Source: Hyphomicrobiales bacterium (GTDB taxonomy: Bacteria > Pseudomonadota > Alphaproteobacteria > Rhizobiales > Rhizobiaceae). Taken from it: a stretch of 64,000 nt of DNA. The notes beneath the pieces are model-generated. The model was not told where the DNA came from, ran no database searches, and saw only the letters and a list, made by a program, of their open reading frames with translations. A program made the translations under genes and the position numbers. Below, piece by piece: positions 8,582-16,944 of this stretch (within the stretch, counting starts at the first letter, position 1; each line of letters starts with the position of its first letter). The DNA lies in assembly GCA_900465675.1 (NCBI GenBank), contig UBJR01000009.1:372001-436000 (forward strand). Reading direction: 5' to 3'.

Positions 8582-8749
8582 CAGGCCGTCCTCCATCTTC
8601 GAAATCGATTGCCAAGCCTTCCGGCGGATGACGGCACTGTCAAATCACCAAGCCGCGAGCTTGATTACCTCTCGCGTAATTGATGAGCGAACGGCGTTTG
8701 CCGATGATCGCGATGCCTGGACGAACCGGGCGATCAAAGGAGACATGAC

Positions 8750-9112
8750 ATGACCGACGCGAGCAACACTGCCGAACGCTACATCGCCATCTGGAACGAG
8801 GAGGATGCAGACCGCCGCCGCGCGCTGATCGCCGAAAGCTGGGCCGAAAACGCCACCTATATCGATCCCCTGATGCGCGGCGAGGGTCACGAGCAGATCA
8901 ACGCACTGGTCGATGCCGTACAGACCCGCTTCCCTGGTTTCCGCTTCAATCTGATCGGCGCCGCCGATGGCCATGGCAACAATCTGCGCTTCTCCTGGGG
9001 TCTCGGCCCCGACGGCAGCGAGGCGATTATCAAGGGAACGGACTTCGCCCTGCTTGAAGGCGGACGCCTGAAGGCCGTACACGGTTTCCTCGACCTCGTT
9101 CCGGAAGCCTGA
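8750..9112 (+). CDS. SnoaL-like/NTF2-fold small protein
   Basis: This 120-residue NTF2-like (SnoaL) domain protein starts MTDASNTAERYIAIWNEEDADRRRALI. WAENATYIDPLMRGEGHEQI in the middle is typical of SnoaL-like polyketide cyclase/isomerase folds. Such proteins may be small enzymes or ligand binders; no substrate is evident. The AAAGGAG site before the ATG is strong. The next gene, an XRE regulator, starts 2 bases after its stop, so the two form an operon and may be functionally linked. It is divergent from the secreted hydrolase, with about 165 bp of shared promoter region. Confidence 0.82.
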   Translation: MTDASNTAERYIAIWNEEDADRRRALIAESWAENATYIDPLMRGEGHEQINALVDAVQTRFPGFRFNLIGAADGHGNNLRFSWGLGPDGSEAIIKGTDFALLEGGRLKAVHGFLDLVPEA

Positions 9113-9114
9113 CG

Positions 9115-9912
9115 ATGATGACCTCAGCCCGCTCCCTCGGTGACCACCTCCGCGACTGGCGCAAGCTCCGCCGCATGAGCCAGCTCGATCTTGCCCTCGA
9201 AGCGGAGATTTCGCAGAGGCACCTGAGCTTCATCGAGAGCGGGCGCGCGACGCCGAGCCGCGACATGCTGCTACATCTGGCAGAACGGCTCGGCGTTCCC
9301 CTTCGCGAACGCAATCCGATGCTGCTCTCCGCCGGCTATGCGCCGCTCTTTGCCGAACGCTCGTTGGACGACCCGGCGCTGAAACCGGCAAGACTGGCTG
9401 TCGACATGGTCCTGAAAGCGCAAGAGCCCTTTCCGGCACTTGCGATCGACAGGCACTGGACGCTGGTTGCCGCCAATGCGGCGATCGCACCGCTGCTCGC
9501 GGATATCACTGAGAAAGGCCTGCTCGAAGGCGAGGTAAACGTCCTGCGCCTCAGCCTGCATCCGGGAGGACTGGCACCTCATATCGTCAATCTCGCCGAA
9601 TGGCGCGCGCACCTTCTCGAGCGGCTTCGCCAGCAGATCGACACCTCGGGCGACCCGATCCTCGGCGCACTTCTCAGGGAATTGCAGGAGCTTTCTCCTG
9701 GCGGCAACCCGGCGGATGAGACAAAGCACGATTATGCAGGGATCGCCGTACCGCTACGGCTGCGCACTTCTGCAGGCACGCTATCGCTGATTTCGACCAC
9801 CACCGTGTTCGGCACGCCTGTCGATGTCACGCTCTCCGAGCTGGCGATCGAATCCTTCTTCCCCGCCAACGAGGAAACGGCCGCAATCCTGCGAAAGCTG
9901 GCGAACGGCTAG
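9115..9912 (+). CDS. XRE-family transcriptional regulator with MmyB-like ligand-binding domain
   Basis: This 265-residue protein has an N-terminal helix-turn-helix (LGDHLRDWRKLRRMSQLDLALEAEISQRHLSFIESGRATPSRDML, about 8-52) and a C-terminal MmyB-like ligand-binding domain (ALAIDRHWTLVAANAAIAPLLADI). This architecture is common in alphaproteobacterial and actinobacterial regulators of neighbouring small enzymes. It is translationally adjacent to the SnoaL-like gene, which it probably co-regulates. The ATG is doubled (ATGATG) and the first was taken. Its TAG stop shares CTAG with the convergent EamA gene. The effector is unknown. Confidence 0.88.
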   Translation: MMTSARSLGDHLRDWRKLRRMSQLDLALEAEISQRHLSFIESGRATPSRDMLLHLAERLGVPLRERNPMLLSAGYAPLFAERSLDDPALKPARLAVDMVLKAQEPFPALAIDRHWTLVAANAAIAPLLADITEKGLLEGEVNVLRLSLHPGGLAPHIVNLAEWRAHLLERLRQQIDTSGDPILGALLRELQELSPGGNPADETKHDYAGIAVPLRLRTSAGTLSLISTTTVFGTPVDVTLSELAIESFFPANEETAAILRKLANG

Positions 9913-10334
9913 AACAGCGCCAGCAGCAGCGCCCCGCCGGCGATCATCACCACGCCGAGCCAGTTTACCAGCCCAAGCTTTTCGCCGAGGAAGACGACGC
10001 CAAAGACGGCGACGAGCACGATCGACAGCTTGTCGATCGGTGCCACGCGCGCCGCATCACCGAGTTTCAATGCCCGGAAATAGGCGAGCCATGATGCGCC
10101 CGTCGCGGCACCTGACAAAGCCAAGAACAGCCAAGTCTTGCCGGATATGCTGGAAAGCGGCTGCCACTGGCCGGTGGCGGTGACGATACCGGCCAGAATG
10201 GCGATGATGACCACCGTGCGGATCAGCGTCGCCAGATCCGAGTTGACGCCAGCCACACCTATTTTCGCAAAGATCGCCGTCAGCGCCGCAAAGGCTGCCG
10301 ACAGAAACGCCCAGAATATCCAGCTTTGCGCCAT
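9909..10334 (-). CDS. Half-size EamA/DMT transporter at the end of the cobPWNO operon
   Basis: This 141-residue protein is a single EamA domain with four to five membrane helices (WIFWAFLSAAFAALTAIFAKI, IRTVVIIAILAGIV, TWLFLALSGAATGASWLAYF, LSIVLVAVFGVVFLGE, WLGVVMIAGGALLLALF). Full DMT transporters carry two EamA repeats, so this form must dimerise if it transports. Its ATG overlaps the cobO stop by one base (TGATG), placing it in the B12-riboswitch operon. The substrate is unknown; cobalt, a corrinoid precursor or a lower-ligand compound would fit the context, but that is speculation. Confidence 0.85.
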   Translation of the reverse strand: MAQSWIFWAFLSAAFAALTAIFAKIGVAGVNSDLATLIRTVVIIAILAGIVTATGQWQPLSSISGKTWLFLALSGAATGASWLAYFRALKLGDAARVAPIDKLSIVLVAVFGVVFLGEKLGLVNWLGVVMIAGGALLLALF

Positions 10335-10966
10335 CAGAACTCCACGCCCGGCTGCCCCTTGATGCCGGAGCGGAACGGATGCTTGATCAGCTCCATCTCG
10401 GTCACGAGATCAGCGATTTCGATCAGTTCGTCCTTGGCATTGCGGCCGGTCAGCACGACGTGAGTCATATACGGCTTTTCGGCCTTCAGGAATGCGACCA
10501 CTTCGTTCACATCCAGATAATCGTAGCGCAGCGCGATATTGATCTCGTCGAGGAGCACCATGGAATTGCGCTCGTCGCGGATCAGCTCCTTGGCCTTTTC
10601 CCAGGCCGCTGTTGCCGCCGCCACGTCGCGGGCGCGGTCCTGCGTCTCCCAGGTGAAGCCTTCACCCATCGTGTAGAACTGGCAGATATCGGAAAAATGC
10701 TTCTCGATCAGATCACGCTCGCCGGTCCACATGGCGCCCTTGATGAACTGGACGACGGCCGACGGCTTGCCATGGGCGATATGGCGGAAGATCATGCCGA
10801 AGGCGGAGGACGACTTGCCCTTGCCCTTGCCGGTGTGAACGATGATCAGGCCCTTCTCGTCCGTCTTGGTGGCCATGATCTTGCCGCGCGCGGCCTTCTT
10901 CTTGGCCATCTTCTCGTTGTGGCGCGCATCGTCCTTTTCGGCGGTGTCTACTGGTTCTTCGCTCAT
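10334..10966 (-). CDS. cobO: Cob(I)yrinic acid a,c-diamide adenosyltransferase (CobO)
   Basis: This 210-residue CobO/BtuR/CobA(Salmonella)-type ATP:corrinoid adenosyltransferase attaches the upper 5'-deoxyadenosyl ligand to cobalt. A P-loop TGKGKGKSS is at 45-53, and FTWETQDRARDVAAA and VLLDEINIALRYDYL are family blocks. The C-terminal GIKGQPGVEF is the usual ending. The N-terminus has a charged Lys-rich stretch typical of the rhizobial form. AGGAAAG precedes the ATG. It follows cobN by 19 bp and overlaps the EamA start by one base. Confidence 0.95.
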   Translation of the reverse strand: MSEEPVDTAEKDDARHNEKMAKKKAARGKIMATKTDEKGLIIVHTGKGKGKSSSAFGMIFRHIAHGKPSAVVQFIKGAMWTGERDLIEKHFSDICQFYTMGEGFTWETQDRARDVAAATAAWEKAKELIRDERNSMVLLDEINIALRYDYLDVNEVVAFLKAEKPYMTHVVLTGRNAKDELIEIADLVTEMELIKHPFRSGIKGQPGVEF

Positions 10967-10985
10967 TGTCTTTCCTGATGAAATG

Positions 10986-13900
10986 TCATGCTGTCTGTTT
11001 ATGGTATGATGGCGCCAGATCGAAGCGCGCCGAATTGCTGCGTGGCGTCCAGAGATGCCGGTCGATCGCCTCCATCAGCCGCTCCTTCATCTCTTCGAGA
11101 GCGGCCGGGTTCTTCTCCGCCATGAAATCACGCACCTTGGGATCGGCGACGAAGGCCTGGTAGACGGCTTCGAAATGATGGTTGCCGACGGCTCCCGTCG
11201 TTGCCGCAAAGGCAAAGAGATAATCGACCGTGGCGGCGATCTCAAAGGCACCCTTGTATCCATGGCGCATCACGCCATCGATCCATTTCGGATTGACGAC
11301 GCGCCCGCGCACCACACGGCCGATCTCTTCCTCCAGCGAACGGATCACCGGCTTTTCCGGCCGCGAATGGTCGTTGTGATAGATGTAAGGACGCACACCG
11401 CCGACATGCTCCGCTGCCGCCGCCATTCCGCCCTCGAACTGATAGTAATCGTCGCTGTCGAGCAGATCGTGCTCGCGGTTGTCCTGGTTTTGCACCACCG
11501 CCTGGATGGAGCGCAGCCGCTCCTCGAAGATGCCGCGCTCGGCCCGGCCTTCCTCGGCCGCGCCATAGGCATAGCTTCCCCAGACGAGATAGGCTTCGGC
11601 CAGATCAGCGCGCCGCTCCCAGCCCTTCTCGTCGATCAGCGCCTGCAGCCCCGCGCCGTAAGCGCCCGGCTTTGAGCCGAAGATGCGATATCCGGCACGT
11701 TTGGCCGCCGACGCCTGATCCATGCCGGACGCCGCAAGCCGCGCCGCCTCGCCGCGCATCCGCTCGGCAATCGGATTATCCGCCGCATCCTCATCCAGAG
11801 CGCCGACTGCGCGGATCGCCTTGTCGAACAGCGCGATCTGTTCCGGAAAGGCGTCACGGAAAAAACCTGAAATCCGGAGCGTCACATCGACCCGCGGACG
11901 TCTGAGCATCGCGGGCGGGATGATTTCATAGCCGGTGACGCGGCGCGAGGTCATCTCCCAGACCGGCTTGACGCCGATCAGCGCCAGCGCCTGGGCGATA
12001 TCATCGCCGCCGGTGCGCATGTTGGACGTGCCCCAGGCCGTCAGCCCGAAGGAAACCGGCCACTCGCCGTGATCCTGCACATAGCGGCGGACCAGCAGCT
12101 CCGCCGATTTCTTGCCGAGTTCATAGGCTGCAGGCGTCGGCACCGCGCGGCTGTCAACGGAATAGAAGTTCCGCCCCGTCGGCAGCACATCAGGCCGCCC
12201 GCGCGTCGGAGCGCCGGAGGGACCGGGAGCGACGAAACGGCCGTCGAGGCCGGTGAGGAGCGCCGAAATCTCGGCGGCTCCGCAGGCGAGAATCGAGGGT
12301 TTTAGCCGGGTTTCGATCTCTGTAAGGACGGATCTGGTTTGGGGCCAGTCGGCCGGGCATTCGATTTCGGCGGAGACGAGCTTGGCGGCCAGCAGTTCGA
12401 TGCGTTCGACGGTGTCGCCATTTGTGCGCCAGGGGGCGTCTAGGATGTCACCGAGAATGTCCGGACGTGGACCGTTCCAGGGGGCGGCCATGTTGCAGTC
12501 GAGGGGATCGAATTTGGCGCTTGTATGCGGGTTACCCCCCTCTGCCTTGCCAGGCATCTCCCCCTCAAGGGGGGAGATCGACTCGTGGTTGGCATCTCGC
12601 AAAACAATTGAGGTGGAAGCGAGCGGTTCCGCCGAGCCGACCTCCCCCCTTGAGGGGGAGATGTCCGGCAGGACAGAGAGGGGTACGGCACCCACCAACT
12701 CCAAATCCCCAGCAATCGCCCGCTGCAAACTCTGATCCCCGCCCTCGCCAAGCCCGCGCGGCACCCGCGCCAGCGCCACGGTCAGATCCGTCAGCAACCG
12801 CCCCTCCGGCGACACGCCGAACACATGCAACCCATCCCGGATCTGCATTTCCTTGAGATCGCAGAGATAGGCATCGAGCTTCTTCAGCGCCTCATCCTCG
12901 GTCTCGCCCTTGGCAATCCCGGCATCGCTGTCGAGGCCGATATCGGCGACCAGATCGAGGATCTGCTTCGACAGCAGCCGGATACGGCGCGGATCGCTGC
13001 CGGATGCCTCGTAATATTCGTCGACCAGCGCCTCCAGATCCTTCAGCGGGCCATAGGTTTCGGCCCGCGTCAGCGGCGGCGTCAGGTGGTCGATGATGAC
13101 GGCAGCCGTCCGGCGCTTGGCCTGCGTGCCCTCGCCGGGATCGTTGACAATGAAAGGATAGAGATGCGGCAGCGGCCCGAGGATCGCCTCCGGATAGCAC
13201 TCCTCCGAAAGCGCCAGCGCCTTGCCCGGCAGCCATTCGAGATTGCCATGCTTGCCCATGTGAACAACCGCATCGGCGCCGAATTCCTGGCGCAGGAAAG
13301 CATAGAAGGCGAGATACCCGTGCGGCGGCACGAGATCGGGCGAATGGTAGCTTTCCTTCGGATCGATATTGTAGCCGCGGGCCGGCTGGATACCGGCGAG
13401 CACATTGCCGAACCGCGTGAATGGCAAAGCAAAGTCACCATCCACAACATAGGGATCGCCCTCCGGCACGCCCCAGCGCGCCGTCATCTCGTCTTGAATC
13501 TTTTTCGGAAGAGACGCGAAGAACGCCTTGTATCGACTCATGGAAAGCGTTTCGCGGATCACCTTTCCGTCACGCCCGGAATTCGTCGGCCCCTCCGAGA
13601 GATGGCGGATCAGCGCATCGCCATCATCAGGGAAATCCGCGACATCGTAGCCCGCCCCGCGCATCGCCTTCAGCACCTCGACGGTACCCGCAGGCGTATC
13701 GAGGCCTACGCCGTTCCCGAGGCGCCCGTCGCGGTTCGGATAGTTGGCGAGCACCAGCGCCACACGCCGCTTCTCTGCTGGTTTTCGCCGTAGCCGCGCC
13801 CAGCCGGCGGCAAGCCTCGCCGTATAACGCATCCGCCCTTCATCAGGCTGGCTGGTAACGATATTCGCCTCGACAGCAGCATCATAGCGCGCTGCCGACT

Positions 13901-15098
13901 TGAACGAGACGGCACGGGCCAGAACCCGCCCATCGACTTCGGGCAGCGCGACGTTCATCCCGAGATCGCGCGCCGACAGCCCCTGCGATGACCCGGCCCA
14001 CGCCTCGCGCGACGAGGCAGACAGGATTGCCTGCAGCACCACGGCGCCGCTTTTTTCCAGCACGGTCGGTTCACGCTGAGCACCCGGCGCGGACACCGCA
14101 AAGCCCGTCGTGTTGACCACGACATCAGGAGGCGCCTGATCAAAAATGCTGTCGATGATGCCCTTGGAGACCGGGTCTTTCAGGCTGTAGGCAAACACCG
14201 GCAGCGGCCGGAGACCTTCCGCCGCCAGGGCCTCGATCATCGCCTCGACCGGTGCGGTCTCGCCGCTCTGGACCAGGGCTCGGTAGAAGCTGATGGCGGC
14301 GATGGGTTCGGATCCCACCTCCTCCGTCGCAGCAAGCTCGCCCCCCTCTGTCCTGCCGGACATCTCCCCCACAGGTGGGGAGATTGACTCGTTGTTGGCA
14401 TCTCGCAAAACAATCGAGGTCGTAGCGAGCGGGTCCGCCCAGCCAATCTCCCCCCTTGAGGGGGAGATGTCCGGCAGGACAGAGGGGGGTGCCCCGTTCC
14501 GCAGCATCGCCGCAGACAACACTCCCCACTCCTCAACCCCAACGACTCCCCGCCCCGGCCACCATATCCCGGCCTTCATCAGCGGCGCAGCCGCACCGGG
14601 CTTTTCACCACCCGACAGCATCGCCGCCGCATAATCCAGCAGCCGCCGCGAATTCGCGTCGCCGCCCTCGATCAGGTAAGCCCACAGCGCATTGAGATCG
14701 TCGAGCGCCACATTGGAAAACGGCGTCAGCCCCGCATCCGGCTTGGAATCCCCGGGCAGAACGGCAATCCGTGCACCGTGCCGCGCCGCGCAGGTATGGA
14801 GAGCCTCCAGCGCATAGTGAAAATAGCTGGCGCCACCGAGTGCGCGGACAATGATGATCCTTGCGTGCCGCGCGGTCCGCTCGACATAGGCATCGACCGA
14901 CATCGGATGCTTGAGGCTCATCAGGCTGGCAAGACGAAGCGTCAGCGGTGAACCGCCGCCCTGTCCGTGGGCGGCGGCGATGGCCGCAAGCTCCGTATCC
15001 GCCGCAGACAGGAACAGGATATCGCCGGGCGACTGGCCAAGATCGATGGCCTCGTCACCGTCGCTAATTGTTCCTTTCTGGGCGAGAAGCAGATGCAT
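10986..15098 (-). CDS. cobN: Cobaltochelatase large subunit CobN, carrying two in-frame repeat insertions
   Basis: CobN is the ATP-dependent cobalt chelatase H-subunit, acting with CobS and CobT (not in this window) on hydrogenobyrinic acid a,c-diamide. The protein is 1370 residues, about 100 longer than the roughly 1270 usual for CobN. The surplus is explained by two palindromic repeats read in frame at about residues 204-253 and 806-855. The flanks are normal family sequence (AISFYRALVQSGETAPVEAMIEAL after the first; GLGEGGDQSLQRAIAGDLEL before and FDPLDC after the second). Other hallmarks are FALPFTRFGNVLAGIQPARG, HMGKHGNLEWLPGKA and KPVWEMTSRRVTGYE. No frameshift or stop breaks the frame, so it is probably functional. 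Confidence 0.95.
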   Translation of the reverse strand: MHLLLAQKGTISDGDEAIDLGQSPGDILFLSAADTELAAIAAAHGQGGGSPLTLRLASLMSLKHPMSVDAYVERTARHARIIIVRALGGASYFHYALEALHTCAARHGARIAVLPGDSKPDAGLTPFSNVALDDLNALWAYLIEGGDANSRRLLDYAAAMLSGGEKPGAAAPLMKAGIWWPGRGVVGVEEWGVLSAAMLRNGAPPSVLPDISPSRGEIGWADPLATTSIVLRDANNESISPPVGEMSGRTEGGELAATEEVGSEPIAAISFYRALVQSGETAPVEAMIEALAAEGLRPLPVFAYSLKDPVSKGIIDSIFDQAPPDVVVNTTGFAVSAPGAQREPTVLEKSGAVVLQAILSASSREAWAGSSQGLSARDLGMNVALPEVDGRVLARAVSFKSAARYDAAVEANIVTSQPDEGRMRYTARLAAGWARLRRKPAEKRRVALVLANYPNRDGRLGNGVGLDTPAGTVEVLKAMRGAGYDVADFPDDGDALIRHLSEGPTNSGRDGKVIRETLSMSRYKAFFASLPKKIQDEMTARWGVPEGDPYVVDGDFALPFTRFGNVLAGIQPARGYNIDPKESYHSPDLVPPHGYLAFYAFLRQEFGADAVVHMGKHGNLEWLPGKALALSEECYPEAILGPLPHLYPFIVNDPGEGTQAKRRTAAVIIDHLTPPLTRAETYGPLKDLEALVDEYYEASGSDPRRIRLLSKQILDLVADIGLDSDAGIAKGETEDEALKKLDAYLCDLKEMQIRDGLHVFGVSPEGRLLTDLTVALARVPRGLGEGGDQSLQRAIAGDLELVGAVPLSVLPDISPSRGEVGSAEPLASTSIVLRDANHESISPLEGEMPGKAEGGNPHTSAKFDPLDCNMAAPWNGPRPDILGDILDAPWRTNGDTVERIELLAAKLVSAEIECPADWPQTRSVLTEIETRLKPSILACGAAEISALLTGLDGRFVAPGPSGAPTRGRPDVLPTGRNFYSVDSRAVPTPAAYELGKKSAELLVRRYVQDHGEWPVSFGLTAWGTSNMRTGGDDIAQALALIGVKPVWEMTSRRVTGYEIIPPAMLRRPRVDVTLRISGFFRDAFPEQIALFDKAIRAVGALDEDAADNPIAERMRGEAARLAASGMDQASAAKRAGYRIFGSKPGAYGAGLQALIDEKGWERRADLAEAYLVWGSYAYGAAEEGRAERGIFEERLRSIQAVVQNQDNREHDLLDSDDYYQFEGGMAAAAEHVGGVRPYIYHNDHSRPEKPVIRSLEEEIGRVVRGRVVNPKWIDGVMRHGYKGAFEIAATVDYLFAFAATTGAVGNHHFEAVYQAFVADPKVRDFMAEKNPAALEEMKERLMEAIDRHLWTPRSNSARFDLAPSYHKQTA
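12535..12683. repeat. 149-bp palindromic mosaic repeat inside cobN (copy 1)
   Basis: The element begins with CCCCCCTCTG and ends with GGACAGAGAGGGG. It has terminal inverted arms and an internal pair of CTCCCCC..TTGAGGGGGAG palindromes flanking a central segment. It aligns without gaps to copy 2 at 14341-14489, with about 17 differences in 149 positions. On the cobN strand it encodes roughly SVLPDISPSRGEVGSAEPLA...ESISPLEGEM..KAEGG without a stop. It lies in the linker between AIAGDLEL and FDPLDC. The style matches rhizobial intergenic mosaic elements, but a family name needs a database search. Confidence 0.9.
14341..14489. repeat. 149-bp palindromic mosaic repeat inside cobN (copy 2)
   Basis: This is the second copy of the cobN element, same orientation and same reading frame as copy 1: the start-to-start distance is 1806 bp, which is 602 codons. 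It encodes SVLPDISPSRGEIGWADPLA...ESISPPVGEMSGRTEGG. It sits in the linker between GVEEWGVLSAAML and IAAISFYRAL. The arms TCTGTCCTGCCGGACATCTC and GAGATGTCCGGCAGGACAGA are perfect inverted repeats. Confidence 0.9.
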
Positions 15099-15101
15099 GG
15101 A

Positions 15102-16148
15102 TCAGACGAGTGCCTCGATGGCCTTGCGCACGGCCGCTTCATCCATGTCATGCAGGCCGATAACGACGAGACGCGTGCCGCGCGTTTCGCCGGTAGCCCA
15201 GGCACGGTCGAAATACTGGTCGATACGGCTGCCGACAGCCTGGATCTGCAGGCGCATCGGCTTGCCCTCAACTGCGGCAAAGCCCTTCAGGCGCAGCACG
15301 TCGTGCTCTGCAATCACGCCCTTCAGCTTCTCGATGAAACCGGCGGTATCGGCAATCGCGCCGAGCTCGACGACGAAGCTGTCGAACTCGTCATGGTCAT
15401 GCGGCGTGCCGTCCTCATGCTCCAGCTCGTGATGGGACTTACGGTTGGCAATATCTTCCTCGGTACCCACGCCGAGGCCGAGCAAGACGCTTGCCGGAAC
15501 GTCGCCGTTCTTCGCCTCGATCAGCGCAGGCTTCCGCGAAATGCGCGACGCCACTTCGTCACGGACGCGGATAATGCCTGCGGCATCCAGCAAGTCCGTC
15601 TTGTTGAGCACAATCAGATCGGCGCAGGTCAGCTGATCCTCGAACAGCTCCTCGATCGGGCTCTCGTGATCGAGCGACTCGTCTTCGGCGCGGCGCGCAT
15701 CGACGGCATCGTGATCGTCGGCGAAACGTCCGGCGGCAACGGCTGCGCTATCGACGACGGTGATCACGCCATCGACGGTGACTTCGCTGCGGATATCGGG
15801 CCAGTTGAAGGCGGCGACCAGCGGCTGCGGCAGCGCCAGGCCCGATGTCTCGATGACGATATGATCAGGGCGCTGCTCGCGCTCGAGCAGCTTGGTCATC
15901 GTCGGGATGAAATCGTCGGCAACGGTGCAGCAGATGCAGCCGTTGGTGAGCTCGATGATATCATCCTCGGTGCAGTTCTCCGCGCCGCAGCCCTTCAGCA
16001 CGTCGCCATCGACGCCGAGATCGCCGAATTCATTGATGATCAGCGCGATCTTCTTGCCGCCGGTGTTGGAAAGTAGGTTGCGGATCATCGTCGTCTTGCC
16101 CGCGCCGAGAAAGCCGGTGATCACGGTTGCAGGAATCTTCTGGTTCAT
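15102..16148 (-). CDS. cobW: CobW, COG0523 metal-chaperone GTPase of the cobalamin operon
   Basis: This 348-residue P-loop GTPase is implicated in delivering cobalt to the CobNST chelatase. GFLGAGKTT (Walker A) is at 12-20 and the metal-binding CxCC motif GCICC at 70-74. ETSGLALPQP and VLNKTDLLD (NKxD) follow, and a His/Glu-rich stretch (HHELEHEDGTPHDHDEFD) lies near 240. The ATG at 16148 was chosen over an in-frame TTG at 16157 because AAGGG lies 10-14 bases before it and family members begin MNQKIPATVITG. It starts 5 bases after the cobP stop and ends 3 bases before the cobN ATG. Confidence 0.95.
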   Translation of the reverse strand: MNQKIPATVITGFLGAGKTTMIRNLLSNTGGKKIALIINEFGDLGVDGDVLKGCGAENCTEDDIIELTNGCICCTVADDFIPTMTKLLEREQRPDHIVIETSGLALPQPLVAAFNWPDIRSEVTVDGVITVVDSAAVAAGRFADDHDAVDARRAEDESLDHESPIEELFEDQLTCADLIVLNKTDLLDAAGIIRVRDEVASRISRKPALIEAKNGDVPASVLLGLGVGTEEDIANRKSHHELEHEDGTPHDHDEFDSFVVELGAIADTAGFIEKLKGVIAEHDVLRLKGFAAVEGKPMRLQIQAVGSRIDQYFDRAWATGETRGTRLVVIGLHDMDEAAVRKAIEALV

Positions 16149-16153
16149 AAATT

Positions 16154-16666
16154 TCAACCCTTCATTTTCAGCGGCAGTCCGGCCGCGATAAAATACACGT
16201 CCGCGGCAGCGGCCGCGATCATCTGGTGCAGCCGCCCCGCATGATCGCGGAAATCCCGCGCCATCCGGTTCTCGGGCACGATCCCGAGGCCGACTTCATT
16301 GGAAACAAGCACGATCCGAGCCCTGGCCTTCGGCAGCCAGGCTGCAAGGGCAGCCGATTCCGCCGCCATGTCCCGCTCCCCCATCATCAGATTGGTGACC
16401 CAGAGCGTCAGGCAATCGACAAGGATCGCCCGCCCCTCACCGTCGATGGCCGACAGGCATTCGACAAGCTGCAGCGGCTCCTCATGCGTCGTCCAGGATG
16501 GCCCGCGATCGTCCCTGTGAGCGGCAATCCGCGCCCGCATCTCGTCATCCCAGGCCCGCCCGGTGGCGATATAGTGGCGCTCGAGGCCGCTATCGGCGAT
16601 CAGCTGCTCTGCGAAACGGGATTTTCCCGAACGGGCGCCGCCGAGCACGAAGGTGGTGCTGCTCAT
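16154..16666 (-). CDS. cobP: Adenosylcobinamide kinase / adenosylcobinamide-phosphate guanylyltransferase (CobP/CobU)
   Basis: This 170-residue bifunctional enzyme phosphorylates adenosylcobinamide and transfers GMP to make adenosyl-GDP-cobinamide, activating it for lower-ligand attachment. GGARSGKS (Walker A) is at 9-16. The family blocks [38 protein letters not shown] and [22 protein letters not shown] are present. Its ATG overlaps the stop of the upstream 93-codon leader ORF by ATGA. It is the first known enzyme gene after the cobalamin riboswitch. Confidence 0.94.
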   Translation of the reverse strand: MSSTTFVLGGARSGKSRFAEQLIADSGLERHYIATGRAWDDEMRARIAAHRDDRGPSWTTHEEPLQLVECLSAIDGEGRAILVDCLTLWVTNLMMGERDMAAESAALAAWLPKARARIVLVSNEVGLGIVPENRMARDFRDHAGRLHQMIAAAAADVYFIAAGLPLKMKG

Positions 16667-16944
16667 GTGAGGATGGCTCCGGCATCAGCGTATTGGCGTC
16701 CGCCACACCCACGTCCCTCATTCCTGTGCTCGTCACAGGAATCCAGCCACGGCGCGTCCGCGCCGTGAATGACTCTGGTGCTTTGGAGGAGAAGTCTCTC
16801 CGCCGCGCAGACGCGCGGCGAATGGATTCCTGTGACAAGCACAGGAATGAGGGCAGAGATGGGAGCCTGCGCCACGCCAGAAGACCGAGGCGCCTCGCCC
16901 TTCCATCGTGCTGAAAACAGCACCGAACTATTCGTTTCAGCCAT
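16663..16944 (-). CDS. Leader ORF (93 aa) between the B12 riboswitch and cobP, interrupted by a repeat
   Basis: This frame begins [19 protein letters not shown] at 16944 with a strong GGAGG 6-10 bases before the ATG, and its TGA overlaps the cobP ATG by ATGA. The middle (about residues 31-77, [14 protein letters not shown]...CDEHRNEG) is entirely translated from the 139-bp repeat at 16715-16853. The native part would therefore be about 30 plus 16 residues. I recognise no domain. The riboswitch platform seems to mask the GGAGG of this ORF, so its translation may gate cobP by coupling. It could be a real small protein, a decayed gene or a leader cistron. Confidence 0.5.
   Translation of the reverse strand: MAETNSSVLFSARWKGEAPRSSGVAQAPISALIPVLVTGIHSPRVCAAERLLLQSTRVIHGADAPWLDSCDEHRNEGRGCGGRQYADAGAILT
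16715..16853. repeat. 139-bp palindromic repeat (second family) upstream of cobP
   Basis: The left arm CCCTCATTCCTGTGCTCGTC (continuing ACAGGAATCC, 16715-16744) is matched by the right arm GGATTCCTGTGACAAGCACA (continuing GGAATGAGGG, 16824-16853), with one mismatch in 30. The centre contains a shorter palindrome near 16748-16764 (GGCGCGTCCGCGCC). It is unrelated to the cobN repeat. A half copy occurs at 55789-55810. Confidence 0.88.

Noticed and set aside
12253..12735. Plus-strand ORF crossing the first cobN repeat
   Set aside because: It is antisense to cobN and only appears long because the palindromic repeat is open in several frames.
12535..14489. CRISPR array or IS element as explanation of the cobN repeats
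   Set aside because: Only two copies 1.8 kb apart, palindromic, without spacers of regular length, and without any transposase frame or target-site duplication that I can see.
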